From: Armatimonadota bacterium
GTDB taxonomy: Bacteria > Vulcanimicrobiota > JACPDS01
DNA: 7,451 nt
Reading direction: 5' to 3'
Assembly: GCA_016183885.1 (NCBI GenBank)
Contig: JACPDS010000224.1
Span: forward strand, 1-7,451
This document shows, piece by piece, positions 1 to 6,579 of this stretch. The notes beneath the pieces are model-generated. The model was not told the DNA's origin. It made no database searches and was given only the letters and a program-made list of their open reading frames with translations. The translations under genes were made by a program, and so were the position numbers. The stretch's first letter is position 1. Each line of letters begins with the position of its first letter.

Positions 1-984
1 ATAAATAAAATAAAATACTTTAGCCTCTTTAAAAGATTGTCCAATTCCTGATTCCCAGCCAAAAGCTTCGCAAATCGCATAAGAAGTAGAAATAGGAATA
101 ATCGAAGTAGAAAATAAAGCCGCATTAATCAAACCAATCGCAAAAAGAATTTCACAGTATTTTCCGGCAACCGGAGTTAAAGCTAAAGCCGCTTCTTCCG
201 CGGTATTTATTGAGATTCCTTTAATATGTAATGTAGCGGCGCAGGCTACGACAATAAAAAAAGCCACGACCATCATCATCAAAGTCCCGATCCATGTATC
301 ATAACGGGCATAAATATATTCTTCGGGGCGGATTCCTTTGTCTCTTACGGCTGATTGTTGATAAAACTGCATCCAAGGAGCGATGCTTGTTCCAACTAAG
401 GCAATTACAATATTAAGATAATGCGAATTAAAATGAAAACTGGGCTTTAAAGTTGATTTAAAAACTTCCTGCCAGCTGGGATGAGCAAGAATTCCGGAAA
501 AGATATAGGTAAAATAAATTAAACAAGCGGACAAAAATACTTTTTCAATTTTTTCATAACTTCCTTTTATTACTAATAACCAAATTATAAAGGCTCCTCC
601 AATTACTGAAATATATTTAGGAATTTTAAATAATTCTCCCGCAGCCGCTAAGCCGGCTAAATTTCCCACGGTATTAGCTAAATTAGCTAAAAATAAAATT
701 AAAATAACTAAAAAAGTAAATTTAATTCCAAAATTCTCTCTGATTAAATCCGCTAAACCCTTGCCGGTAATACAACCCATACGAGAACTCATCTCCTGAA
801 TTAAGGCTACGGCAAGAGCAATAAAAATTAAATACCAGAGCATTGAATAACCAAAAGAAGCTCCGGCAACAGAGTATGTGGCAATGCCGTTAGCATCGTT
901 ATCCACATTTGCGGTAATAATTCCCGGTCCCATAATGCTCAAAAAAATAGCTATTCTTTTAAAGAAATGCCGATGAAATTTCAT
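1..984 (-). CDS. Nramp-superfamily divalent metal transporter, partial (C-terminus beyond window)
   Basis: Translating the minus strand from the ATG at 984 gives 328 residues with no stop before the left edge, so the C-terminus is missing. Family members usually have about 400-450 residues. The product is an inner-membrane importer with many hydrophobic helices. It shows the Nramp TM1 opening GPGIITANVDNDANGIATYS (residues 19-38) and the TM6 stretch VGTSIAPWMQF (197-207). In classical Nramp Mn/Fe transporters these are DPGN in TM1 and MPH in TM6. Here they read DANG (30-33) and APW (202-204). The TM1 Asp is kept, the Asn position is Gly, and the TM6 Met is Ala. From family knowledge, that Met disfavours Mg2+ and Ca2+, so the substrate may not be Mn/Fe. 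The start fits because the first helix begins near residue 10. It is transcribed divergently from ftsK. The superfamily is well supported; the substrate is unknown. Confidence 0.9.
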   Translation of the reverse strand, partial: MKFHRHFFKRIAIFLSIMGPGIITANVDNDANGIATYSVAGASFGYSMLWYLIFIALAVALIQEMSSRMGCITGKGLADLIRENFGIKFTFLVILILFLANLANTVGNLAGLAAAGELFKIPKYISVIGGAFIIWLLVIKGSYEKIEKVFLSACLIYFTYIFSGILAHPSWQEVFKSTLKPSFHFNSHYLNIVIALVGTSIAPWMQFYQQSAVRDKGIRPEEYIYARYDTWIGTLMMMVVAFFIVVACAATLHIKGISINTAEEAALALTPVAGKYCEILFAIGLINAALFSTSIIPISTSYAICEAFGWESGIGQSFKEAKVFYFIY

Positions 985-1088
985 AAAATTTTTTCTTCTC
1001 TTTTTATTTTTTTTTACCTCTTATTTTATCATAAATTAATCTATTTAAGCAGGTTTTTAAATCAATTTATCAGAATTAATCTTTAAAA
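985..1088. promoter_or_regulatory. Divergent intergenic promoter region (Nramp transporter / ftsK)
   Basis: This 104-bp, very AT-rich spacer separates two divergently transcribed genes, so both must start here or be read through. On the minus strand, TGATAAAAT (1031 down to 1023) resembles an extended -10 element (TGn plus a 5/6 match to TATAAT). It would give a leader of about 30 nt for the transporter. On the plus strand, TATCAT at 1027-1032 matches TATAAT at 5 of 6 positions and overlaps that site. No convincing -35 is visible on either strand. Chance matches are common at this base composition. Confidence 0.35.
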
Positions 1089-3326
1089 ATGAAAAAACCT
1101 CGTCATTTTAATAAAAATATTAAGCGCCGCTATATAGACGCTGTTAACCCTAAAAGTTCAATTCAATACTTGGAAATTTTAGGAATTATTTTTATTATTT
1201 TAGCTATTTTTCTTTTCTTTAGTTCCATTTTTCCTAAAAGCGCGGGAGATTTAGGTTTTAAATTAAAAGAGAATTTATTTCAACTTTTAGGCAAAGGAAG
1301 CTATTTTTTACCTTTATTAATTTTTCTCTTAGGCGCTCAATTTATTTTTCCCCAAAGATTAATTTCCGCTTTAAGTTTATTTTTTAACTTAATAATTTTA
1401 TTATTCAGCATCTGTTTATTTTTTCAGCTAAGCGAGGCTCATGGCGGAAGAATAGGGACAAGTATTTTAACTTATCTTAAACCTAAAATAGGCAAATCCG
1501 GAAGCTATATTTTAGATTTAGGATTAGCCGTAATAATTCTTTTAATTATCGGGAAATTTTCTTTAAAAAATATTTTTTATAATTTAAGTTTAATTTTTAA
1601 CTTTTTAAAAAATTTATTCCCCAAAAAAAACGCAGATTCAAAAGAAATTCCGCTTTTCCCCGTTGCTCCTTCCGATGAAATACCTTTAGATTTACCTAAA
1701 ATGGAAAACGATGAATTTGCTCAGGAAATTTTTATTTCTCCTCAAGAGATAACGACTCTGCGGTCTCTTCAGGCAGAAGAAAATATTAATTTGCCTCAGG
1801 CGGAAGAAAGATCCGCTAATTTGGAACAATTGGAGTTATTTAAAGATTTAAAAGAAAATAAAAATAAATCTCCTATAACTTCTAATTATAAAATTATAAA
1901 GTATAAACTGCCCGCTCTTTCTCTTTTGAATGGATTAGAAAAAAATAAAAAAGGGAAAATTACTCAAGATTATTCCCAAATTTTAACCGAAACATTGGAA
2001 AGTTTCGGGGTAAAAGTTCAAGTAGTGCATATTGAAAGAGGGCCTACGGTTACCCGCTATGAATTAAAACCTGAAAGAGGGGTAAAAGTAAGCAAAATTA
2101 CTAATTTAGCCAATGACATCGCTTTAGTTTTAGCCGCTCAATCAATCCGCATTGAGGCGCCCATTCCGGGGAAATCCGCTCTTGGCATTGAAATTCCCAA
2201 TCAAAGAATCGACCCTGTGCATATTAAAGAAATTTTAGAAAGCAATGAATACAAAAAAAACAGTAAATTCACTTTAGCCTTAGGAAAAGATATTACCGGC
2301 AATCCAGTCATAGCGGATTTAATTAAAATGACTCATTTGTTAATTGCCGGAGCTACCGGATCGGGTAAAACGGTTTGTCTTAATACAATTATTGCCAGTT
2401 TAATGTTTAATGCCGCACCAAACGAGATTCAATTTTTAATGATCGACCCAAAAAGAGTAGAACTTACTATTTATGAGGGAATTGCATATTTAATCGACAA
2501 TGATTTTACTCAAGGTCCCCGGGTGATTACCGATCCTAAATTAGCCACTTTAGCCTTAAAAGCCTTAACTGAAGAAATGGACAAGCGTTATACTAAATTT
2601 TCTGAAGTAAGAGCGAGAAATATTTTAGAATATAATCAGCATTGTTTTAAAAATAATTTAGAAATTATACCTTACATTATTTTATTTATTGACGAATTAG
2701 CCGATTTAATGATGCTTTCAGCTTCGGCGGTAGAAACATATATTTGTCGTTTAGCGCAGCTGGGAAGAGCTTCGGGAATTCATCTTGTCATTGCCACTCA
2801 AAGACCTTCGGTGGATGTGATTACCGGTTTAATTAAAGCCAATATTTCTTCTAGAATTGCTTTTGCGGTAACTTCTCAAATTGATTCCCGGACAATTATG
2901 GACCGTATGGGAGCAGAAAAACTTCTAGGGAAAGGCGATATGCTTTATTCTCCTATCGACGCTCCGGAGCCAAAAAGAATTCAAGGAGCTTATATTGACG
3001 CAAATGAAATTGATAAATTAGTAGAATACTGGTCTAACCAAGAAGAACCTAAAAATAAAGTTAAACTCTTTCAAGAATTCTCCCAAACAAAAGACAGCTT
3101 AATTAAAGAAGATGATGATGCTTTGTATCAAGAAGCTTTGCAGATTATTCTTTCCAGCGCTCAAGCTTCTGTTTCCATTTTACAGAGAAAACTAAAAATT
3201 GGTTATGCGCGGGCAGGGAGATTGATTGATTTAATGGAAAAAAGAGGAATTGTTGGACCGGCTGAAGGTTCTAAGCCAAGAAAAATTTTAATTTCTCTAT
3301 CTCAAGAAAAAATAAAAGGAGAATAA
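1089..3326 (+). CDS. ftsK: DNA translocase FtsK/SpoIIIE
   Basis: This is a septum-anchored, ATP-driven double-stranded DNA pump that clears and aligns chromosome ends during division and, in most bacteria, activates XerCD at dif. The 745 residues are close to the length of SpoIIIE and far shorter than E. coli FtsK, because the linker is short. The N-terminus has about four hydrophobic segments (roughly 28-48, 70-87, 91-113, 140-158). A charged linker follows (about 176-265), then the alpha domain (about 290-400). The RecA-like beta motor has Walker A GATGSGKT (421-428) and Walker B ILFIDELADL (531-540, acidic pair D535/E536). The C-terminal gamma winged helix (about 677-736) carries the conserved ARAGRLIDLMEKRGIVGP (707-724), the domain that reads polar DNA motifs. 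All core elements are intact. There is no clear Shine-Dalgarno before the ATG. It heads a cluster with the lipoprotein gene 2 bp downstream. Confidence 0.97.
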   Translation: MKKPRHFNKNIKRRYIDAVNPKSSIQYLEILGIIFIILAIFLFFSSIFPKSAGDLGFKLKENLFQLLGKGSYFLPLLIFLLGAQFIFPQRLISALSLFFNLIILLFSICLFFQLSEAHGGRIGTSILTYLKPKIGKSGSYILDLGLAVIILLIIGKFSLKNIFYNLSLIFNFLKNLFPKKNADSKEIPLFPVAPSDEIPLDLPKMENDEFAQEIFISPQEITTLRSLQAEENINLPQAEERSANLEQLELFKDLKENKNKSPITSNYKIIKYKLPALSLLNGLEKNKKGKITQDYSQILTETLESFGVKVQVVHIERGPTVTRYELKPERGVKVSKITNLANDIALVLAAQSIRIEAPIPGKSALGIEIPNQRIDPVHIKEILESNEYKKNSKFTLALGKDITGNPVIADLIKMTHLLIAGATGSGKTVCLNTIIASLMFNAAPNEIQFLMIDPKRVELTIYEGIAYLIDNDFTQGPRVITDPKLATLALKALTEEMDKRYTKFSEVRARNILEYNQHCFKNNLEIIPYIILFIDELADLMMLSASAVETYICRLAQLGRASGIHLVIATQRPSVDVITGLIKANISSRIAFAVTSQIDSRTIMDRMGAEKLLGKGDMLYSPIDAPEPKRIQGAYIDANEIDKLVEYWSNQEEPKNKVKLFQEFSQTKDSLIKEDDDALYQEALQIILSSAQASVSILQRKLKIGYARAGRLIDLMEKRGIVGPAEGSKPRKILISLSQEKIKGE
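3316..3321 (+). promoter_or_regulatory. Shine-Dalgarno of the BMP lipoprotein gene
   Basis: AAGGAG lies 7 nt before the ATG at 3329 and is embedded in the last codons of ftsK. It is one of only two strong ribosome binding sites in the window. It supports the chosen lipoprotein start and independent initiation on an ftsK transcript. Confidence 0.8.
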
Positions 3327-3328
3327 AA

Positions 3329-4375
3329 ATGAAAAAAATTGTCATCGGTTTATTATTAATTTTAAGTGTATTTTTTTTATCTTTTTGCGCTAAGCCAAAA
3401 ACTACTCAAACTGTTTCTACGCCTTCTTCTCAAAACGAGGCGAAAAAATTAAAATTTGGATTAGTTACCGATATGGGGGGATTAGGAGATCAATCTTTTA
3501 ATGATTCGGCTTATCGGGGATTAAAAAAAGTAGAAAAAGAATTAAACTGTGAAATAAAAGTAATTGAATCAAGAGAAGCCGCTGACTATGAAACTAATTT
3601 AGCTAATTTAGCCGAAGACCATTGCGATTTGATTTTCGCCACAGGAATCCTGATGACTGATGCTTTAAAAAAAGTGGCTCGAAAATACGCTCAGACAAAA
3701 TTTGGAATAATTGACGGCAATATTCCTGATTTTCCCAATGTAATATCTTGCGTTTTTAAAGAAGAAGAGGGTTCTTTTTTAGCGGGAGCTTTAGCGGGAT
3801 TACAAACTAAAAAAAATAAACTGGGTTTTATCGGAGGAATGAAAATTCCTTTAATTGAAAAATTTGAAGCCGGTTTTAAAGCCGGCATAAAAACTGTCAA
3901 TCCTAAAGCTGTAATTTTAGTAGGTTATGCGGGAAGATTTGACGATCCCGGAAAAGGGAAAGAATTAGCTTTAGCTCAATTTGCTCAAGGAGCGGATATT
4001 GTTTATCATGCCGCCGGAGGCTGCGGCATCGGAGTAATCGAAGCGGCTAAAGAAAAAGGAAAAGGATTTTTTGCCGTAGGAGTGGATTCTAATCAGGATC
4101 ATTTAGCTAAAGGGCGGGTGCTTACCAGTATGATAAAATCCGTGGATCTGGCGGTATTTGAAACCTGCAAAAATTTTAAGCAGGGAAAATATAAAAGCGG
4201 CTTGCAAATTTTTGGAATTAAAGAAAACGGGGTAAGTTTAAGCCCGATGGAATTTACTAAAAATCTTATTTCTAAAATTAATTTAAAAAAACTGGAAGAA
4301 TTAAAAGAAAAAATTAAAAACGGAAAAATCACTGTTCCGGATAATTTAGAAAAATTAAAAATTTTTAAATCTTAA
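3329..4375 (+). CDS. BMP/PnrA-family substrate-binding lipoprotein (probable nucleoside receptor)
   Basis: This is a membrane-anchored solute-binding protein of the basic membrane protein (BMP) family, relatives of Treponema PnrA (TmpC), which bind purine nucleosides for an ABC importer. The 348 residues start with a lipoprotein signal: KK, a hydrophobic run and Cys20 (LSFC, 17-20). The Phe just before the Cys is atypical. A Thr/Ser/Gln-rich tether (about 23-38) precedes the binding domain. Family hallmarks are visible: VTDMGGLGDQSFNDSAYRGL (46-65), the FGIIDG strand (125-130), FKEEEGSFLAGALAG (143-157), the GFIGG strand (166-170), GRFDDP (202-207) and VGVDSNQDH (250-258), then Lys270. These match ligand-contacting positions known in PnrA (Asp, Asn, Phe and Lys), which favours a nucleoside ligand. 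That is family inference. No permease or ATPase gene lies in the window. The gene sits 2 bp after ftsK and abuts the nitrilase. Confidence 0.93.
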   Translation: MKKIVIGLLLILSVFFLSFCAKPKTTQTVSTPSSQNEAKKLKFGLVTDMGGLGDQSFNDSAYRGLKKVEKELNCEIKVIESREAADYETNLANLAEDHCDLIFATGILMTDALKKVARKYAQTKFGIIDGNIPDFPNVISCVFKEEEGSFLAGALAGLQTKKNKLGFIGGMKIPLIEKFEAGFKAGIKTVNPKAVILVGYAGRFDDPGKGKELALAQFAQGADIVYHAAGGCGIGVIEAAKEKGKGFFAVGVDSNQDHLAKGRVLTSMIKSVDLAVFETCKNFKQGKYKSGLQIFGIKENGVSLSPMEFTKNLISKINLKKLEELKEKIKNGKITVPDNLEKLKIFKS

Positions 4376-5176
4376 ATGTTAAAAATAGGTTTTTATCAAT
4401 TTGCGCCTCAATTTGGAAAAGTAAAAGAAAATCTTAAAAAGGTTGTTCAAGTCTTAAGTAAAATTAAAAAAGCTTTAATAGTTTTACCCGAACTTTTTAA
4501 CACCGGTTATTTATTCGCCTCAAAAAAAGAATTAAATACTTTAGGAGAAGCTATACCCCAAGGAATTACTGCCCAAACCTTAATCAAATTAGCCCAAAGC
4601 AGCGAACTTTTTATTGTAGGAGGAATCTTAGAAAAATTCAAAGATAAATTTTATAATTCAGCGGTTTTAGTTGGACCAAGCGGATTGATAGGAGTTTACC
4701 GCAAGATTCATCTTTTTAATAATGAAAAAAAATATTTTTCTCCCGGGGATAAACCTCTTAAAATTTATTCTATTAAAGGCGTAAAAATCGGCATAATGAT
4801 TTGCTTTGACTGGTTTTTTCCTGAAACGGCAAGAATTTTAGCTTTAGGGGGAGCGCAAATTATCTGCCATCCGGCTAATTTAGTTTTACCATATTGCCCG
4901 GATGCTATGATTACCCGTTCATTAGAAAACAAAATTTTTACTATTACCGCTAATCGGGTTGGGGGAGAAAAAAATAAAGGGGAAGTTTTAAGCTATATTG
5001 GAAAAAGTCAGATAGTTTCGCCTCAAGGAGCGCGCTTGGCAAAAGCTGATTCTAAAGAAGAAAAACTGGTTTTAATAGAAATTAATCCAAAGTTGGCTAA
5101 TAACAAAAAAATTTTTAAACACAATCATATTTGGAAAGACCGGCGCATTGAATTTTATAAAGACTTAATTAATTAA
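4376..5176 (+). CDS. Carbon-nitrogen hydrolase (nitrilase superfamily)
   Basis: This is a soluble amidase/nitrilase-fold enzyme that hydrolyses a small amide or nitrile through a cysteine thioester. The 266 residues are full length for the single-domain family. The catalytic set is complete: Glu39 in LPELFNTGY (37-45), Lys110 in YRKIHLF (108-114), Glu117, and Cys143 in the nucleophile elbow MICFDWFFPE (141-150). HPANLV (165-170) and the C-terminal IWKDRR (252-257) are also family-like. From memory, these stretches closely resemble the hyperthermophilic Pyrococcus abyssi nitrilase, which acts on small aliphatic nitriles. An omega-amidase role is an alternative, and the substrate is not shown by the sequence. 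Its ATG begins directly after the lipoprotein stop (TAA then ATG), with no Shine-Dalgarno, so translation is probably by termination-reinitiation. It ends the cluster and converges with the gene at 5200-5850. Confidence 0.93.
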   Translation: MLKIGFYQFAPQFGKVKENLKKVVQVLSKIKKALIVLPELFNTGYLFASKKELNTLGEAIPQGITAQTLIKLAQSSELFIVGGILEKFKDKFYNSAVLVGPSGLIGVYRKIHLFNNEKKYFSPGDKPLKIYSIKGVKIGIMICFDWFFPETARILALGGAQIICHPANLVLPYCPDAMITRSLENKIFTITANRVGGEKNKGEVLSYIGKSQIVSPQGARLAKADSKEEKLVLIEINPKLANNKKIFKHNHIWKDRRIEFYKDLIN

Positions 5177-5199
5177 ATTAATTATGGAAGCTCTCTACT

Positions 5200-5850
5200 T
5201 CAAACTATTCTTCTTCCTTCGGTAAAATCCGTTATCCGGTTTAATTTCCAGCGGTATCCGGAACTGCTGGAAACATTCCAATAAGATCCATTTCCTTCAT
5301 AAATTCCGATATGCCCCCAGTTTCGCGTAATTACCAAATCGCCTGGGCGCAAATCAGCTTTGCTTTTAATGGGGACGCCTAAATTTTTATAATTAGGAAC
5401 CCAGGCGGAATTTCCTTTAGTATAAGGATTAAGTTCTTTTATCCCGGATTCTTTCAATACTTGGTTAACTGTGGAAGCGCAGGTATTTCTTCCACGAAAT
5501 TCTCCTCGATGATTTTTAGCCATTTTTAAAATACGAGATGTTATATCAATTGATTTCTCTTTTAGATATTTCGGGATTTTAGATAAAGACGGGAACTTAA
5601 AATAAGATAAAATTAAGGTAAATAAATTAAAGTTAATTAAATTTATCAAACTTTTTCTTATATTGAGCATAGCTTGATTAATACTTTGAGAAATATCTAA
5701 AAGAGAAAAGCGCGGAAATACTAAATTTTCAAAATCATTTAAATTATCTTTAGCTTCTTTAAAGTTGTTTTCTTCAAAACTTAACTGATTTTTAATATTT
5801 TGAGAGTAAGGATTATTATTTAAAAAATTATTTATAGATTTAAATTCCAT
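5200..5850 (-). CDS. Papain-fold cysteine hydrolase (CHAP/NlpC-P60-like), putative peptidoglycan hydrolase
   Basis: The protein has 216 residues. The C-terminal part (about 112-216) looks like a small papain-fold hydrolase of the CHAP/NlpC-P60 group, which cleaves peptide or amide bonds in peptidoglycan. The proposed nucleophile is Cys124 in RNTCASTVNQVLKESG (121-136). LRPGDLVI (167-174) leads to the proposed catalytic His180 in WGHIGIYEG (178-186). Asn192 in YWNVSSSSG is the candidate third residue. The N-terminal 110 residues are Asn/Lys/Ile-rich and I recognise no domain. One moderately hydrophobic stretch (about 66-86) could be a weak membrane segment, but there is no classical signal peptide. 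The start is fixed by AGGTGA 6 nt upstream. It is a single gene converging on the nitrilase, with 23 bp between stops. A phage-type or toxin-like hydrolase is an alternative; substrate and location are unknown. Confidence 0.75.
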   Translation of the reverse strand: MEFKSINNFLNNNPYSQNIKNQLSFEENNFKEAKDNLNDFENLVFPRFSLLDISQSINQAMLNIRKSLINLINFNLFTLILSYFKFPSLSKIPKYLKEKSIDITSRILKMAKNHRGEFRGRNTCASTVNQVLKESGIKELNPYTKGNSAWVPNYKNLGVPIKSKADLRPGDLVITRNWGHIGIYEGNGSYWNVSSSSGYRWKLNRITDFTEGRRIV

Positions 5851-5856
5851 TTAATT

Positions 5857-5862
5857 TCACCT
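5857..5862 (-). promoter_or_regulatory. Shine-Dalgarno of the cysteine hydrolase gene
   Basis: AGGTGA on the minus strand lies 6 nt before the ATG at 5850. It supports both the start codon and the reality of this isolated minus-strand gene. Confidence 0.75.
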
Positions 5863-5979
5863 AAATTTATTATCACGGCAAAAATTAAAAAGTAAATACT
5901 TTGGAAATATTATTAACATTTTTTTAATAATTTTAACAAATTTTTAAAATATCAAAGGGCTGTTGTCAAATCATTGCAA

Positions 5980-6013
5980 AAGATCTCATTTGGCGGCAAG
6001 TCCATGAGGTCTT
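5980..6013. repeat. 10-bp inverted repeat (hairpin) in the intergenic region
   Basis: AAGATCTCAT (5980-5989) pairs with ATGAGGTCTT (6004-6013) over 10 bp with one G-U wobble, around a GC-rich 14-nt loop (5990-6003). On the plus strand an A-run (6014-6021) follows, not a U-run, so it is not a rho-independent terminator in that direction. On the minus strand only a short T-run follows. It lies 43 bp before the nitroreductase start, so it could be a leader-RNA element, an operator or a remnant. Function unknown. Confidence 0.5.
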
Positions 6014-6056
6014 AAAAAAAAGGAATTAAGAGTTAAATTCCCGAAAAAAATATTTT

Positions 6057-6575
6057 ATGAGGGAAAAAATAGATTTTATTCTTAAAAGACATTCCTGCCG
6101 TCATTTTTTTAATCAAAAATTAAAAGAAGGCGACTTGGAACTTTTAATACAAGCGGCAATACAAGCGCCTTCTGCCGGCAACTGCCAGCCCTGGTTTATG
6201 TATGCGGTAGAAAATGAAACACTTAAGATGAATTTAGCGGTCTCCGCTTATCAACAGATGTTTTTAAAAGAAGGGAGTGTAATTTTTGTTGTTTGCGTTG
6301 ACTCAGCTGTTTCTGCTTCTAAATATGGCTCAAGAGGGCGCGCTCTTTATGCCTTGCAGGATACTGCGGCTTTAATAGAAAATTTGCTTCTGGCAGCCAC
6401 TTGCTTGGGATATGGAAGTTGTTGGGTAGGGTCTTTTAACGAGGAAGAAGTAAGAGCGGTTTTAAAAATTCCTAAAAATTTTCGCCCGATTGCTTTAGTG
6501 CCTATTGGACCGGGAAAATTAGAAGCGGAGCATCCTCGAAAAAATCAAAATGATATTGTAAAAATAATTAAATAA
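6057..6575 (+). CDS. Nitroreductase-family FMN-dependent oxidoreductase
   Basis: This is a flavoprotein of the nitroreductase fold that passes electrons from NAD(P)H through FMN to an acceptor such as a nitroaromatic, quinone or flavin. It is normally a cytoplasmic homodimer. The 172 residues are at the short end of the family but contain the full domain. The FMN-phosphate motif RHSCRHF (11-17) matches the R-R-S-x-R-x-F consensus. The APSAGNCQPW loop (37-46) contacts the flavin. The C-terminal block, LGYGSCWVGSFNEE followed by KIPKNFRPIALVPIG, is characteristic of the small subgroup. The physiological acceptor cannot be told. The start must be 6057: no ATG, GTG or TTG lies in frame between it and the upstream stop at 6027, and the FMN motif begins 10 residues in. 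There is no Shine-Dalgarno nearby. The nucleotidyltransferase starts 4 bp after its stop, suggesting one transcript. Confidence 0.92.
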   Translation: MREKIDFILKRHSCRHFFNQKLKEGDLELLIQAAIQAPSAGNCQPWFMYAVENETLKMNLAVSAYQQMFLKEGSVIFVVCVDSAVSASKYGSRGRALYALQDTAALIENLLLAATCLGYGSCWVGSFNEEEVRAVLKIPKNFRPIALVPIGPGKLEAEHPRKNQNDIVKIIK

Positions 6576-6579
6576 ATTT

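Larger units (their letters stand above)
5851..6056. promoter_or_regulatory. Divergent intergenic region (cysteine hydrolase / nitroreductase)
   Basis: This 206-bp spacer must hold the promoters of both flanking genes. Positions 5881-5950 are almost pure A/T (6 G or C in 70) and contain TTAACA-like hexamers starting at 5913, 5924, 5933 and 5944, in two pairs 11 bp apart. TAAAAT at 5945-5950 is a possible plus-strand -10. A higher-GC block follows (5952-6012). The last 40 bp before the nitroreductase ATG lack a Shine-Dalgarno. No promoter is certain. Confidence 0.3.

Noticed and set aside
3691..3900. Minus-strand open frame of 69 codons inside the lipoprotein gene
   Set aside because: It lies wholly antisense to a well-supported BMP gene and has no recognisable domain or ribosome site. 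It is a shadow frame.
4099..4332. Minus-strand open frame of 77 codons inside the lipoprotein gene
   Set aside because: It is antisense to the conserved C-terminal part of the BMP domain. Its hydrophobic composition is what reversed A-rich codons produce.
5165..5184. AT-only palindrome TTAATTAATTAA at the nitrilase stop, considered as a terminator
   Set aside because: It has no GC pairs and no distinct U-tract, and such palindromes are expected in DNA this AT-rich.
5245..5273. Perfect 8-bp inverted repeat TTTCCAGC / GCTGGAAA near the convergent gene ends, considered as a terminator
   Set aside because: It lies inside the coding end of the cysteine hydrolase (SSSSGYRWK region), has a 13-nt loop and no T-run on either side. 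It is probably a by-product of coding.
5980..6023. Hairpin plus A-run plus GG before the nitroreductase, considered as a preQ1-I riboswitch
   Set aside because: The stem is twice as long as the class allows, the loop lacks the conserved cytosine context, and no queuosine gene is downstream.
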